This document shows positions 34,460 to 43,245 of a DNA stretch of 64,000 bases, in pieces; position 1 is the stretch's first letter, and the number at the start of each line of letters is the position of its first letter. Source of the stretch: Lacrimispora sinapis (GTDB taxonomy: Bacteria; Bacillota; Clostridia; Lachnospirales; Lachnospiraceae); NCBI RefSeq assembly GCF_043633585.1, contig NZ_CP141832.1, positions 2,294,001 through 2,358,000 on the forward strand, given 5' to 3'. The position numbers were made by a program, and so were the translations under genes. The notes under the pieces are model-generated. The model saw nothing but the letters and a program-made list of their open reading frames with translations. It made no database searches and was not told where the DNA came from.

Positions 34460-36199
34460 TCAAGAAAGGGTAAATGGATAGGAAATCTCATCGTTGCTGT
34501 CAAAAAGCCTGAAACACTCCTCGTAACCAAGTCTTTTGGACTTTAACTCTTCTGCCAGCATAAGAAGAGTTACCGAATTGATGGCGGCTCCATGGATTCC
34601 CGACCGGACAGAGATAAGATTTAACCGGTCTTTAAATCCTCCCGTAAAGGAACCGGAAACAAATGCAAAGTGAAAACTGGTCACGGATTCTTCAAAGATG
34701 TTCCACCAGCGGTTGGGATTGAGCATGTCCCTTCGTTCTTTATTCTCTTCGATGTAACGGCACATCTCGTCTGCCTGTTTGATGGGAAGAGAATACCCTT
34801 TTCCATAGGCTTTATTGTCTATGATCAGCCCGTGATTACCATAAAAAACGCACACATCAGGCTTTCTGGTATCCCCAAGCCTGGCTCCCTGAAACTCAAG
34901 CTCCGAGGTCAGAAGCTCCGCGGTTTTTATCTCATAATCCCGGTCGGAACTGCCGTCAAAGCCCAGGTCCACAAGGATCAGATATTTATGGTCTACATGG
35001 GTCATGTGGGTTCTCAAATAATCCTTATACACAGATACTTCTGATTTTACCGGTATCCCGTACCGGCCCTCCTCCGGCAGCTCCAGTCCCCTTATCTCAT
35101 CCATGATCCGGTAGGTATCCCCTGTTTTTTTTACCTGAAGTCCAATATTGGCAAAGCTTTTGAGGTCATCGAGGATGGTTTCGGTTTCTTCTTCAATCCC
35201 TTTGGTGCTTAAGTATTCCTGTATCTGCAAAGGGGAACGGTAATTTCCCTCTAAATATTTAATGATATAAGTCCTTCGGTTTCTTAAATATTCCCGGTCT
35301 GCCGCCTTGGTAGCCAGCATGTCCCACATCACCCTCTTTGGAATCCTGGCAAATCTGGATACTCCGGCAATGTGTTTTAAGACGGTCCTTCCCTTTAACG
35401 TTAGCATATAAGACTGGGGAATGACAGCAGACGCTCCCCGGCTTCCTGTGGGGGCGGCCACTTCCTTTGGCACTTTCCGGATAAAGCCCATCTGGATCAG
35501 CCAGCTGCAGATGGTGCGGACGTACTTGTCACTGGTTCCCTCCGTATCCTGCAGCAGCTTGGTCCTCTCTTCCTTTGTCTTTGCCTCCAAAAGCCCTTCT
35601 AAAATCATGTATTGGGGGATAGAGGTAAATCCGGCCTCACCGATGAATCCAAGCCTTGCTCCGATCTCAAACTTCGTCAAATGTTCTTCCTCTGCCAGCA
35701 GGGATAAAACCCGGCAAACCGGAGGATAAGACAAAAACGCCGTCTTGAGCACCTCTGCCTCCTCTTCACTTCCTTCTTCTGCCTCCGCATACCGGCGTCC
35801 AAGTTCTGATAAAGAACAGACATCTTCTGCTCTGCTGTAATCAAGAAACCCCACGCTGACCGCCCAGCGGAGAAAGGAATCCGCAGGCCAGTCACTCTGG
35901 TATTCCTTTCGCTGGCCCGGAAGCACTGCCTGTATAATGCCGGAGCAGGGTGCATTGCTTCTGGTAAAGCCAACAGGCGTTCCTTTTCCTTTCAGATGGA
36001 GATACGGAATGCGGATGGTCTCTTCCTCCAACTCTTTGATAAAAATATCTCTTCCGTCTTTTTCTGATATCAGCCTGGGGATTTTATCCGTCCGAAGGAG
36101 CCGGTTGATGGGGGAGCCGGGTACAAAGACGGATACCACATTCTTTAAATTTCCCAGGATATAGGCCTCCTGTACCCAGCCAAATGTTCTGTCTGCCAC
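34460..36199 (-). CDS. FokI-like type IIS restriction endonuclease
   Basis: A 579-residue protein collinear with FokI, as I remember its sequence, over its whole length. The N-terminal recognition part shares RTFGWVQ, FLRWA, SYPP and LTKFEIGARLGF; the C-terminal cleavage domain shares KPD, DNKAY, LPIKQADEMCRYIEEN, NPNRWW and FVSGSFTGGFK. Catalytic residues are in place: Asp448 (KPD), Asp461 and Lys463 (IDNK). It recognises a short asymmetric site and would cut outside it after dimerising. GTG 36199 is preceded by GAGAGGA. No DNA methyltransferase gene is beside it, although FokI systems normally have one, so it is orphan within this window. Confidence 0.93.
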   Translation of the reverse strand: MADRTFGWVQEAYILGNLKNVVSVFVPGSPINRLLRTDKIPRLISEKDGRDIFIKELEEETIRIPYLHLKGKGTPVGFTRSNAPCSGIIQAVLPGQRKEYQSDWPADSFLRWAVSVGFLDYSRAEDVCSLSELGRRYAEAEEGSEEEAEVLKTAFLSYPPVCRVLSLLAEEEHLTKFEIGARLGFIGEAGFTSIPQYMILEGLLEAKTKEERTKLLQDTEGTSDKYVRTICSWLIQMGFIRKVPKEVAAPTGSRGASAVIPQSYMLTLKGRTVLKHIAGVSRFARIPKRVMWDMLATKAADREYLRNRRTYIIKYLEGNYRSPLQIQEYLSTKGIEEETETILDDLKSFANIGLQVKKTGDTYRIMDEIRGLELPEEGRYGIPVKSEVSVYKDYLRTHMTHVDHKYLILVDLGFDGSSDRDYEIKTAELLTSELEFQGARLGDTRKPDVCVFYGNHGLIIDNKAYGKGYSLPIKQADEMCRYIEENKERRDMLNPNRWWNIFEESVTSFHFAFVSGSFTGGFKDRLNLISVRSGIHGAAINSVTLLMLAEELKSKRLGYEECFRLFDSNDEISYPFTLS

Positions 36200-36226
36200 T
36201 GTTATTTCCTCTCCGTTTTTTTCTCA

Positions 36227-36255
36227 AGTATAGCATAGCACAAAAAGATACGCAA
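36227..36255 (-). promoter_or_regulatory. Promoter of the FokI-like gene
   Basis: Minus strand: -35 TTGCGT (36255-36250), 17-base spacer, -10 TATACT (36232-36227), about 28 bases before the GTG start. Confidence 0.65.
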
Positions 36256-36281
36256 AGCGTTTTGGTCTCTCCTCATTTGGT

Positions 36282-36310
36282 TTGTTTCCATTTCCATTTT
36301 GTGCTATAAT
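36282..36310 (+). promoter_or_regulatory. Promoter of the acyltransferase gene
   Basis: -35 TTGTTT, 17-base spacer, -10 TATAAT, about 40 bases before ATG 36353 and divergent from the FokI-like gene. Confidence 0.7.
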
Positions 36311-36352
36311 AGGAAACACGGATTGGAACCAAACGGAAAGGAACAAAAGAAC

Positions 36353-37492
36353 ATGGGAAAACTACAGCTGATGTTTCTGGCTTTTATCATCATATCCCTC
36401 TGTCTCCATATAACTGCGGGGAGAAAAGACAGAGAGCATTTTAAAAATCTCCTGTCAGGGAACACAGAGCGTGGAAAACGAATCCTTTACCTGGATTATA
36501 TCCGTCTGATTGCCACTCTTTTTGTCATACTGGTTCACTGTCTGGATTCTTCGGCATTCAGCCATACAAAAACCCTCTTTCCCCGAATCGCCATACAATC
36601 CCTGATCGCCGTTTTATTCGTCTGCAACACCCTGTTTATTATGAACAGCGGAGCGCTGATTTTAAACCGGAGGGAGGGTTGTCTGGCACGCTTTTACTAT
36701 AAGCGTTTCATCCAGGTAGCCCTCCCTTTTTTCTGCTACTATGGCATTTACATCCTTTTATCTTCCCAATACTTTACTTCCGGTTTTTTTAATGGGATTT
36801 TAAGAGCAGGAAAGGACATGATGGCGGGTCCCATAGACTGGGCGCCCCACCTGTGGGTGATCTATGTGATTTTGTCACTTTATATCCTGGCACCGTTTTT
36901 TTCTATTCTATTAAAGCATCTGCCCGATGGCCTGCTTCACGGACTGGCCGCTCTGATCCTGATTTTCAGGTGCATTGGGGTTTATCTGCCTGCGGCCGGT
37001 CTTCCGGTAAATTTCCAGCTTATGATCAGTCCGTGGGAAGGAGTGTTTTTACTTGGTTATTACTTTGCTCATCCGGCTTCCTTTTCCCGAAGACGGCTGT
37101 TCTTTTGCCTTGGAGGAATTTCTTTGATTGGTACGGTTCTCTGCGTGGCCTTTCGGGAAGATTATAAAGCCATCCTGCTGGCAGAAGGCGCTCCCATGAT
37201 GATTCTTCTGGCCGGTGCCATATTCCTTCTGCTGCGCTCTTTGGAATCCCGGCTTCCTGCACCGGGAAGAATCATGGGATTCCTTATCCGGTACAGCTAC
37301 TCGGTGCTGCTGGTTCACTGGGCCGTACTTTACTTTGTCCATGAACGGTTTGGAACCACTCAAAACCCGGTCTTAACCTTTTTCCTTGTCCTTGTTTGTT
37401 CGGCGGCCGCCGCATTTCTCTTTGACCAGACCGTCGTCTACTGCGTCCAAAGCTTTTTTAAAGCACTTGCACGTCTTGTCCGGAGAAAATAG
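36353..37492 (+). CDS. Acyltransferase 3 family membrane protein
   Basis: A 379-residue integral membrane protein with about ten helices. YLDYIRLIATLFVILVH near residue 40-60 carries the conserved Arg and His of the acyltransferase-3 (OafA/WecH) family, which O-acylates cell-surface sugars or glycopolymers. I chose ATG 36353, with AAAGGA upstream; a longer reading from 36299 would start inside the promoter -10 box. It converges on the DUF4317 gene. Confidence 0.85.
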   Translation: MGKLQLMFLAFIIISLCLHITAGRKDREHFKNLLSGNTERGKRILYLDYIRLIATLFVILVHCLDSSAFSHTKTLFPRIAIQSLIAVLFVCNTLFIMNSGALILNRREGCLARFYYKRFIQVALPFFCYYGIYILLSSQYFTSGFFNGILRAGKDMMAGPIDWAPHLWVIYVILSLYILAPFFSILLKHLPDGLLHGLAALILIFRCIGVYLPAAGLPVNFQLMISPWEGVFLLGYYFAHPASFSRRRLFFCLGGISLIGTVLCVAFREDYKAILLAEGAPMMILLAGAIFLLLRSLESRLPAPGRIMGFLIRYSYSVLLVHWAVLYFVHERFGTTQNPVLTFFLVLVCSAAAAFLFDQTVVYCVQSFFKALARLVRRK

Positions 37493-37496
37493 CCGG

Positions 37497-38660
37497 TCAT
37501 TCCAGACCGGTTTCCCCGGCAGTCTTGTCCGCTGCGATGGGCCTTACAGTGATCCCGTTGATCTCCACATGCTCACTGATCCCGATTACAATGCATGGAC
37601 GTCCGTCGATCATCCGGTTCTCCACCAGATAGGTCTTGTCCGGGGCAACTTTTATGCTCACGTCGGTTGTCTTAATCTCAAAGCTTCTTGTATTGACCAC
37701 ATTGGAAGCCACAAAGCCCGCACTTTTTCCATCCGGGGTTTCTTCAAAACGCTGTTCAAATTCTTCCAGTTTTTCCTGGCTGGCACCGTTGTTCTCCAGA
37801 AGTTTTTTCATTTGGTATTTGTCCAGGGTAAAGGGGGCGGGCTCATCCTTTGTTTCTTCCAATATCTCATTTAAACTCTCATGAATGTTCTTCACCGTTT
37901 CAAAGTCACAGTTTTCTCCCAGAGTCTCCTCTACGATCGCCTGAAAAGTCTCTTTCTGATCCTTTGCCGTCATGGGAATGACACAGCCAAGCAGCTCATC
38001 AATCAGCCGTTCCGGCATCTGCTCCGGGTTTTTTATGTAGTACATAAGACCGTGGATGTCCGTATTCCGATCGGTAAAGGAAGGGAAAATAAAACCGGTA
38101 TCGGGAGCTTCCACAAGCCAGTCCCTGCTTCTGTTTTCGATGGTATTCGATTCTGAATTATAGCAAAGTCCTGCCTTTGACAGCTTCACCGGACAGATGG
38201 TACATTGAATGAATTCGTAAACAAAATCAGACGCATCAAACATCTCTAAACCATCCGAGGATTTTGCAGGGATATCATACGCACAATGGATGAGGATGAT
38301 GTAATAATTCTCTCCGTAATCATAGCTTGCAATCACCTTGTCATAAAACTCCTCCAAAAGAGCGTCATCCTTTAACTGGCTGTCCCTAAGCTTTAATAAG
38401 AAATTCTGGGTCCCCCCTTCTTCTTCCGCATTCAGAGGGAATTCCATATTCACCATATTTTTCCCGATAGAGCCGGATAACGCACTTTTAAAAATGGTGA
38501 AATATTTAAACGCCTCCTCTTCCGGAAGGGACAAAAACGCTTCCTTTAATTCCGTCCTTTTGTTCTTTTCCGCATCCACATAACAGCCGCAGATTCTGCT
38601 GATGGCACAATTGGCGGGAGTGAAAAGTTTCTTTAATTCATTGGCTTCTTTCTTATTCAT
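37497..38660 (-). CDS. DUF4317 domain protein
   Basis: A 387-residue cytoplasmic protein matching the DUF4317 family, common in Lachnospiraceae and of unknown function (start NKKEANELKKLFTPANCAISRICGCYVD). It is acidic, without membrane helices or an obvious enzyme motif. AGGAGA lies upstream of the ATG. A terminator and a possible promoter lie in the space upstream. Confidence 0.85.
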   Translation of the reverse strand: MNKKEANELKKLFTPANCAISRICGCYVDAEKNKRTELKEAFLSLPEEEAFKYFTIFKSALSGSIGKNMVNMEFPLNAEEEGGTQNFLLKLRDSQLKDDALLEEFYDKVIASYDYGENYYIILIHCAYDIPAKSSDGLEMFDASDFVYEFIQCTICPVKLSKAGLCYNSESNTIENRSRDWLVEAPDTGFIFPSFTDRNTDIHGLMYYIKNPEQMPERLIDELLGCVIPMTAKDQKETFQAIVEETLGENCDFETVKNIHESLNEILEETKDEPAPFTLDKYQMKKLLENNGASQEKLEEFEQRFEETPDGKSAGFVASNVVNTRSFEIKTTDVSIKVAPDKTYLVENRMIDGRPCIVIGISEHVEINGITVRPIAADKTAGETGLE

Positions 38661-38723
38661 ATTACGATTTCTCCTATCTGTGAGCTTACTCCCTGACTGG
38701 ACCCATGCTCAGGCAGGGCTTCC

Positions 38724-38760
38724 AAAAAAAGCCCACGGACCATGCGGCCTGTGAGCTTTT
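38724..38760 (-). terminator. Terminator downstream of the ABC exporter operon
   Basis: Minus strand: AAAGCTCAC(A)GG pairs with CC(C)GTGGGCTTT, then TTTT. It is 120 bases after the exporter stop codon and 60 bases before DUF4317. Confidence 0.7.
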
Positions 38761-38779
38761 CCAGCACAAATTCAGTGTT

Positions 38780-38808
38780 ATCATACCATAAAATTCTCGC
38801 TTTTACAA
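38780..38808 (-). promoter_or_regulatory. Possible promoter upstream of DUF4317
   Basis: Minus strand: -35 TTGTAA (38808-38803), 17-base spacer, -10 TATGAT (38785-38780). It lies just before the terminator at 38724, so transcripts from it would have to pass that hairpin to reach DUF4317. Confidence 0.45.
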
Positions 38809-38880
38809 TATGTGCCAAATCCAAAAACCGGAATACACTGTGATTTTTTTCTGCGGTTTTCAGATACACTGGGTCCTGAT

Positions 38881-40623
38881 TTACAAGGTCCAGTTCTGAC
38901 TCTCATTCTGGAGCAGGGTCATATGGCGGTAGATTCCTCCGCGTTCAAAAAGTTCCTCCGGGCTTCCCTGTTCTGCCACGATTCCATCCTTTAATACGAC
39001 GATCCGGTCCGCTTTTGCGACGGTCCTCATCCGGTGGGCAATGATCAGTACGGTCTTATTGCGTACCAGATTGGAAATGGCCCCCTGTACCATGGATTCA
39101 TTTTCCACGTCCAGGGAAGCGGTGGCCTCATCAAGAAGAATGATGGGTGCATCCTTTAAAAGTGCTCTGGCAATGGACAGCCGCTGCCTTTCTCCCCCGG
39201 AAAGAACGGAACCATTTTCCCCGATCACGGTTTGGTAGCCTTTTGGCAGGCGGTTGATGAATTCCGTACACTGGGCCGCTTCTGCCGCTGCCATCACTTC
39301 CTGGTCCGTGGCGTTCTTTCTGCCGAGACGGATGTTTTCCATAATTGTGTTATTAAAAAGCACCACATCCTGGAATACAACGGAAAAGTTTTTGAGCAGG
39401 CTTTCCGGGTCAACGGTGCTTACATCCACGCCGCCGATGGTGATCCTTCCCTTATTTATATCCCAGAAACGTGCCGCAAGCCTTGCTGCCGTACTTTTCC
39501 CTCCTCCGGAAGGCCCTACCAGTGCCGTAACCTGCCCCTGTCTGGCCTGAAAGGATACGTCTCGTAAAACCGGCTCATCCGGATTATAAGCAAAGCCTAC
39601 ATGATCGAAAACGATGTCATAGCCCTGGTAAGCTGCTTCTTCCGTTCCTGTCTGCACCGGCTGTTCTTCAATGGAACGCAGCCGTTCCACACGGAGCATG
39701 GTGGAAAATACGGCGGACAGATTGTTGAGACTTCCGATAAGGGGGTGATAGATTCGAGTCGCTGCAATCATAAAGATCAAAAATACCATAAAGTCTATCT
39801 GCTGCCGGGATAACAGAACCGCACCGCATAGAACCGTAGTTGCCATTCCTACCTTTAACACCATCTGGGACGCAGTGACCAGCATTCCGTTCAAAACTTC
39901 CAATTTTACTGTAATGGCTTCTACTCCCACCAGCTTCCCGCTCAGTCCATAGAGGTATTCCTCTGTCTGGTTATTAGCCTTGATGTCTTGAATATTCTCA
40001 ATGCATTCCTGGATGCCCCCGGAAGCCTCCAGGATTTTCCCTCTTTGTTTCCGTTCCATCTTATCAATCCACGGTCTGGTCCCCGCAGAAAGTAAAAAGG
40101 CCGCCGGAACCACCCAAAGCGCGGATACTGCCATTTTCCAGTCCATCAAAAAAAGTCCGATACCTATGAGAGACGTAGATAGCACCGCTCCTAGCAGCTC
40201 AGGAATAAAATGGGAAAGGGCAGTCTCCATCCAGGCACAGTCCCCCATGATGGTAGTGGTCAAATCGGTTAAGTCCCGTTTTCCGAAAAAGGAAAGAGGA
40301 ATCTTGCGAAGCTTTTCCGCCAGATTGATGCGCATATTGGCGCTTTCCTTATAGGAGGCCAGGAAGGTGGCATTGTATTGGTGATACATAAGGAGAAAAA
40401 TCAGGAGCAGAAAGACGATGCTAAAACCTACATATCCTGCAATCCCCATTTCCGGCCCCCTCCTTCCAAGAACAGGAGCAAGCAGCTGTTCCAGAAGTAG
40501 CACCAAAAGTGCCATGGGAAGTATTAGACCTACATTTGTAAGGGTACAGGCAAGGACTGCCTTCCACAGATCTTTGCCGCCCTGTTGACTCAATGCAAAC
40601 AGCTTCTGTAAATATTTACTCAT
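38881..40623 (-). CDS. ABC exporter-type half transporter (IrtB/YbtQ-like)
   Basis: A 580-residue half transporter: six membrane helices (about 15-310) fused to an ABC ATPase with Walker A GPSGGGKST, signature LSGGERQR and Walker B IILLDEA. The segment LRKIPLSFFGKRDLTDLTTT is typical of the siderophore-importing exporter-fold pair IrtAB/YbtPQ, though multidrug exporters also resemble it. It overlaps its partner gene by four bases. The TetR regulator upstream probably controls both. Substrate unknown. Confidence 0.9.
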   Translation of the reverse strand: MSKYLQKLFALSQQGGKDLWKAVLACTLTNVGLILPMALLVLLLEQLLAPVLGRRGPEMGIAGYVGFSIVFLLLIFLLMYHQYNATFLASYKESANMRINLAEKLRKIPLSFFGKRDLTDLTTTIMGDCAWMETALSHFIPELLGAVLSTSLIGIGLFLMDWKMAVSALWVVPAAFLLSAGTRPWIDKMERKQRGKILEASGGIQECIENIQDIKANNQTEEYLYGLSGKLVGVEAITVKLEVLNGMLVTASQMVLKVGMATTVLCGAVLLSRQQIDFMVFLIFMIAATRIYHPLIGSLNNLSAVFSTMLRVERLRSIEEQPVQTGTEEAAYQGYDIVFDHVGFAYNPDEPVLRDVSFQARQGQVTALVGPSGGGKSTAARLAARFWDINKGRITIGGVDVSTVDPESLLKNFSVVFQDVVLFNNTIMENIRLGRKNATDQEVMAAAEAAQCTEFINRLPKGYQTVIGENGSVLSGGERQRLSIARALLKDAPIILLDEATASLDVENESMVQGAISNLVRNKTVLIIAHRMRTVAKADRIVVLKDGIVAEQGSPEELFERGGIYRHMTLLQNESQNWTL

Positions 40624-42431
40624 GATTTTTCACCAACCTTCCAGGAAACCGATGTCTGATAATCTTTCCACATTTTTGCATACAGGCCCTGCATTTCCAG
40701 TAACTCGTCATGGGTTCCGGCTTCCGCTACCTGTCCCTGGCTCATTACAAGGATTTGATCCGCCTTGCATACCGTGGATAGGCGGTGGGCGATCATGAGA
40801 ACGGTTTTTCCCTTTACCAGCGTCTCAAATGCCTTTTGGATCTGGTATTCATTATCCGGGTCTGCAAATGCGGTGGCTTCATCAAGTACCACAATAGGGG
40901 CATCTTTTAAAATGGCTCTTGCAAGAGCAATTCTCTGACATTCCCCTCCGGACAGATAAACGCCTTTTGTGCCCACTACCGTATGAAGCCCTTCCGGAAA
41001 TTTTTGAATAATATCCTCACAGCAGGCTGCCTTCACCGCCCGTTCCACCTCCTCTGAAGAAGCCTCCGGCCTGGCTGCCCGGATGTTATCCAAAAGGCTG
41101 GCTTTGAACAGATGGCTGTCCTGAAAAACAAAACTGACCCTGCGCATCAGTTCCTCGGTTCCAATTTCTCTCACATCCACACCCCCTACCAGAATGCTTC
41201 CCTGGTCCACATCATAAAACCGGGAAATCAGACTGGCGGTTGTTGTCTTTCCGCCGCCGGAGGGCCCTACCAGCGCATAGACCGCTCCTTCCGGCATACG
41301 GAAGGAGACATGGTTCACCGCAGGGATCGTATGATCCTCATAAGAGAAGGTTACGTCTTTAAATTCGATTGAGGCATCCTTTGGATGCTTTGGCTTAGCC
41401 GGCTCTTTGAACGGCTGCTGGTTCACGATTCCCATGATCCTTGCCAGCGCTTCCTTTGCCTGCAGTGTATGTTCACTGGTGAACATGATTTTATCCATCA
41501 TTGTCACACAAACCGGAGTAAACAAAATATAAAAAATCAGATCCAGCACCACATTCAGACCGGAAGCTCCGGCCGCTGCTTCTCCGGCAAGAAGAAGGCC
41601 GGCCGGCAGCAGAAAGGCAAATATACCGTTAATGCTCACGGTATAGGCACACATGGGAATTCTTAAAGATAACGTATATTTCACCGCCCAGTCCCGGTAC
41701 CGCAAAATGGATTCATGGAAATTTTTAAAGGAAAAAATGCTTTGCTGGAAAGTCTTTACCACGGGGATGCCTCTTACATACTCCACGGCTTCGTTGTTCA
41801 TATCTTCCAGCGCATTTTGATACTGCTTCATGGATTCTGCCATGCCCGGACCCATCATTCGGGACAGGAAATACACTCCCACCGCCATTGGCAATAGACT
41901 GATCAATCCGAATCTCCAGTCAAAGAAAAAAAGGAGAAACAAAACCGCAGCCGGTGTGACAATTGCACCTGCATAATCCGGCAGCTGATGGGCCAGATAG
42001 GCTTCCGTCTGACCGGTTCCGTCATCAATGATCCGCCGGATCTTTCCGCTTCCCAGACTCCTGATATACCCCACCGGAAGTTTTGCCAGATGGTGCAGGG
42101 CAACGGTTTTCATATTTCTGGCTGTGCGGAATGCAGATAAGTGGGTGCACAGCAAGGCCACTAAATAAATCAGCATGGAAAGCAGAGAGGTCCCTACTGC
42201 CAGCCAGCCATACCTGACCAGCTTCCCCGTTGTGTAGACGTCAGGCCACTGTGTTATCGCTGTCTTTACCGCCAGCCACATATATACGTAGGGCAGCAGA
42301 CCGATCACCGTACTGATTCCCGACAGAACACAGCCCAGCCATGTTGCATACCGGAAGTTTCCTGCAAAGGTCATCAGCGTGACTTTATCTGTGTCCGGCA
42401 GCTTTGTCATTATTTTTGTTTTATCGTTCAC
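40620..42431 (-). CDS. ABC exporter-type half transporter (IrtA/YbtP-like)
   Basis: A 603-residue half transporter with six helices and an ABC ATPase (Walker A GPSGGGKTT, signature LSGGECQR, Walker B IVVLDEA). It forms a heterodimer with the following gene. The start is GTG 42431 with GGAGG eight bases upstream. The linker before the ATPase domain is Pro/Lys-rich. Regulation by the adjacent TetR protein is likely. Confidence 0.9.
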   Translation of the reverse strand: MNDKTKIMTKLPDTDKVTLMTFAGNFRYATWLGCVLSGISTVIGLLPYVYMWLAVKTAITQWPDVYTTGKLVRYGWLAVGTSLLSMLIYLVALLCTHLSAFRTARNMKTVALHHLAKLPVGYIRSLGSGKIRRIIDDGTGQTEAYLAHQLPDYAGAIVTPAAVLFLLFFFDWRFGLISLLPMAVGVYFLSRMMGPGMAESMKQYQNALEDMNNEAVEYVRGIPVVKTFQQSIFSFKNFHESILRYRDWAVKYTLSLRIPMCAYTVSINGIFAFLLPAGLLLAGEAAAGASGLNVVLDLIFYILFTPVCVTMMDKIMFTSEHTLQAKEALARIMGIVNQQPFKEPAKPKHPKDASIEFKDVTFSYEDHTIPAVNHVSFRMPEGAVYALVGPSGGGKTTTASLISRFYDVDQGSILVGGVDVREIGTEELMRRVSFVFQDSHLFKASLLDNIRAARPEASSEEVERAVKAACCEDIIQKFPEGLHTVVGTKGVYLSGGECQRIALARAILKDAPIVVLDEATAFADPDNEYQIQKAFETLVKGKTVLMIAHRLSTVCKADQILVMSQGQVAEAGTHDELLEMQGLYAKMWKDYQTSVSWKVGEKS

Positions 42432-42469
42432 CTTTTATCCTCCTTTATAACGATGCGTCTGCTTTTTAG

Positions 42470-42483
42470 TTAGTTTAAACTAA
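42470..42483. promoter_or_regulatory. 14-bp perfect palindrome before the ABC exporter operon
   Basis: TTAGTTTAAACTAA, 40 bases before the exporter start and just after the TetR gene. Its size and place suit an operator. It differs in sequence from the palindrome before the TetR gene. Confidence 0.5.
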
Positions 42484-42508
42484 TCGCAAACCTTAATAAT
42501 ATGGAGCA

Positions 42509-43126
42509 TTAAAGCCCCATAATCTTCTTCCAGCCCGCATGCTGGAACCTTCCAAGAACCAGGGAATAGGAAAGGGCCTTTTCCCTTGGAATGTCATGCG
42601 CCACAAACTCCAGCAGCTGACGGAAAAAGGAACGGGATATGATATGAATCAGCGTATTGTCAATATCCTTTACCTCATGCCCGATTTCCTTCATGGCATT
42701 GATAAAATCCCAGCTTGATTTTTCTTCGATCTCCGCCAGCTGGTCCAAATAGCTGTCACAGGTTCCGGCATTGCTTTTTAAAAACAGCAGCTGAAATAGT
42801 TCAAGCCGGTCATACACATAATTCACCATATCCGGCACCGAATTGTCCGTAATTTCTTCCAGAGCCGCTGCCTGTTTCTCCGGAGACAGGCTGGCAAATT
42901 CCACATGGACCCGCTTATACATGTCTAAAAGTCCGTCTGCCGCCTCTCCGGTCAGTGCATCAAACAACGCTTCTTTGCTGGGAAAGTATCCATAGATGGC
43001 TCCTGTGGTCACCATAGCCTCCTTTGCAATCCTTCTTAAAGAAGCTTTTTCATAGCCATATTTCATAAACTCCTGCATCCCTGCCTGTAAAATTGCCTGG
43101 CGTGTACTTTTTATCTGAGCGCTCAT
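42509..43126 (-). CDS. TetR/AcrR family regulator
   Basis: A 205-residue repressor with an N-terminal TetR helix-turn-helix (about 10-55; RRIAKEAMVTTGAIYGYFPSKE) and a divergent ligand-binding C-terminal domain. It is upstream of, and on the same strand as, the heterodimeric ABC exporter and probably represses it and itself. The ligand is unknown. AAGGAG lies upstream. Confidence 0.9.
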   Translation of the reverse strand: MSAQIKSTRQAILQAGMQEFMKYGYEKASLRRIAKEAMVTTGAIYGYFPSKEALFDALTGEAADGLLDMYKRVHVEFASLSPEKQAAALEEITDNSVPDMVNYVYDRLELFQLLFLKSNAGTCDSYLDQLAEIEEKSSWDFINAMKEIGHEVKDIDNTLIHIISRSFFRQLLEFVAHDIPREKALSYSLVLGRFQHAGWKKIMGL

Positions 43127-43146
43127 AACCTCTTTTTCTCCTTTTT

Positions 43147-43172
43147 ATAACACCGTTATATAACAGTGTTAT
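43147..43172. promoter_or_regulatory. 26-bp palindrome in the TetR promoter
   Basis: ATAACACCGTTATATAACAG continuing to GTGTTAT, with one mismatched pair. It overlaps the -10 of a candidate TetR promoter (TTGACG, 17 bases, CATAAT on the minus strand; the -35 lies in the terminator upstream). An autoregulatory TetR operator is likely. Confidence 0.65.
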
Positions 43173-43180
43173 TATGAATC

Positions 43181-43210
43181 AAAAAAAGCAGGACGTCAAT
43201 ACGTCCTGCC
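43181..43210 (-). terminator. Terminator of the cysteine-type ABC operon
   Basis: Minus strand: GGCAGGACGT - ATTG - ACGTCCTGC then TTTTTTT. Confidence 0.9.
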
Positions 43211-43245
43211 AGTTATTTTTTCTCAATTACCAGTATTTTAACTTT

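Noticed and set aside
38657..38869. A 70-codon ORF that overlaps the start of DUF4317
   Set aside because: It contains a promoter-like pair and an intrinsic terminator, has only a weak GTG start, and shows no family likeness, so it is more likely non-coding.
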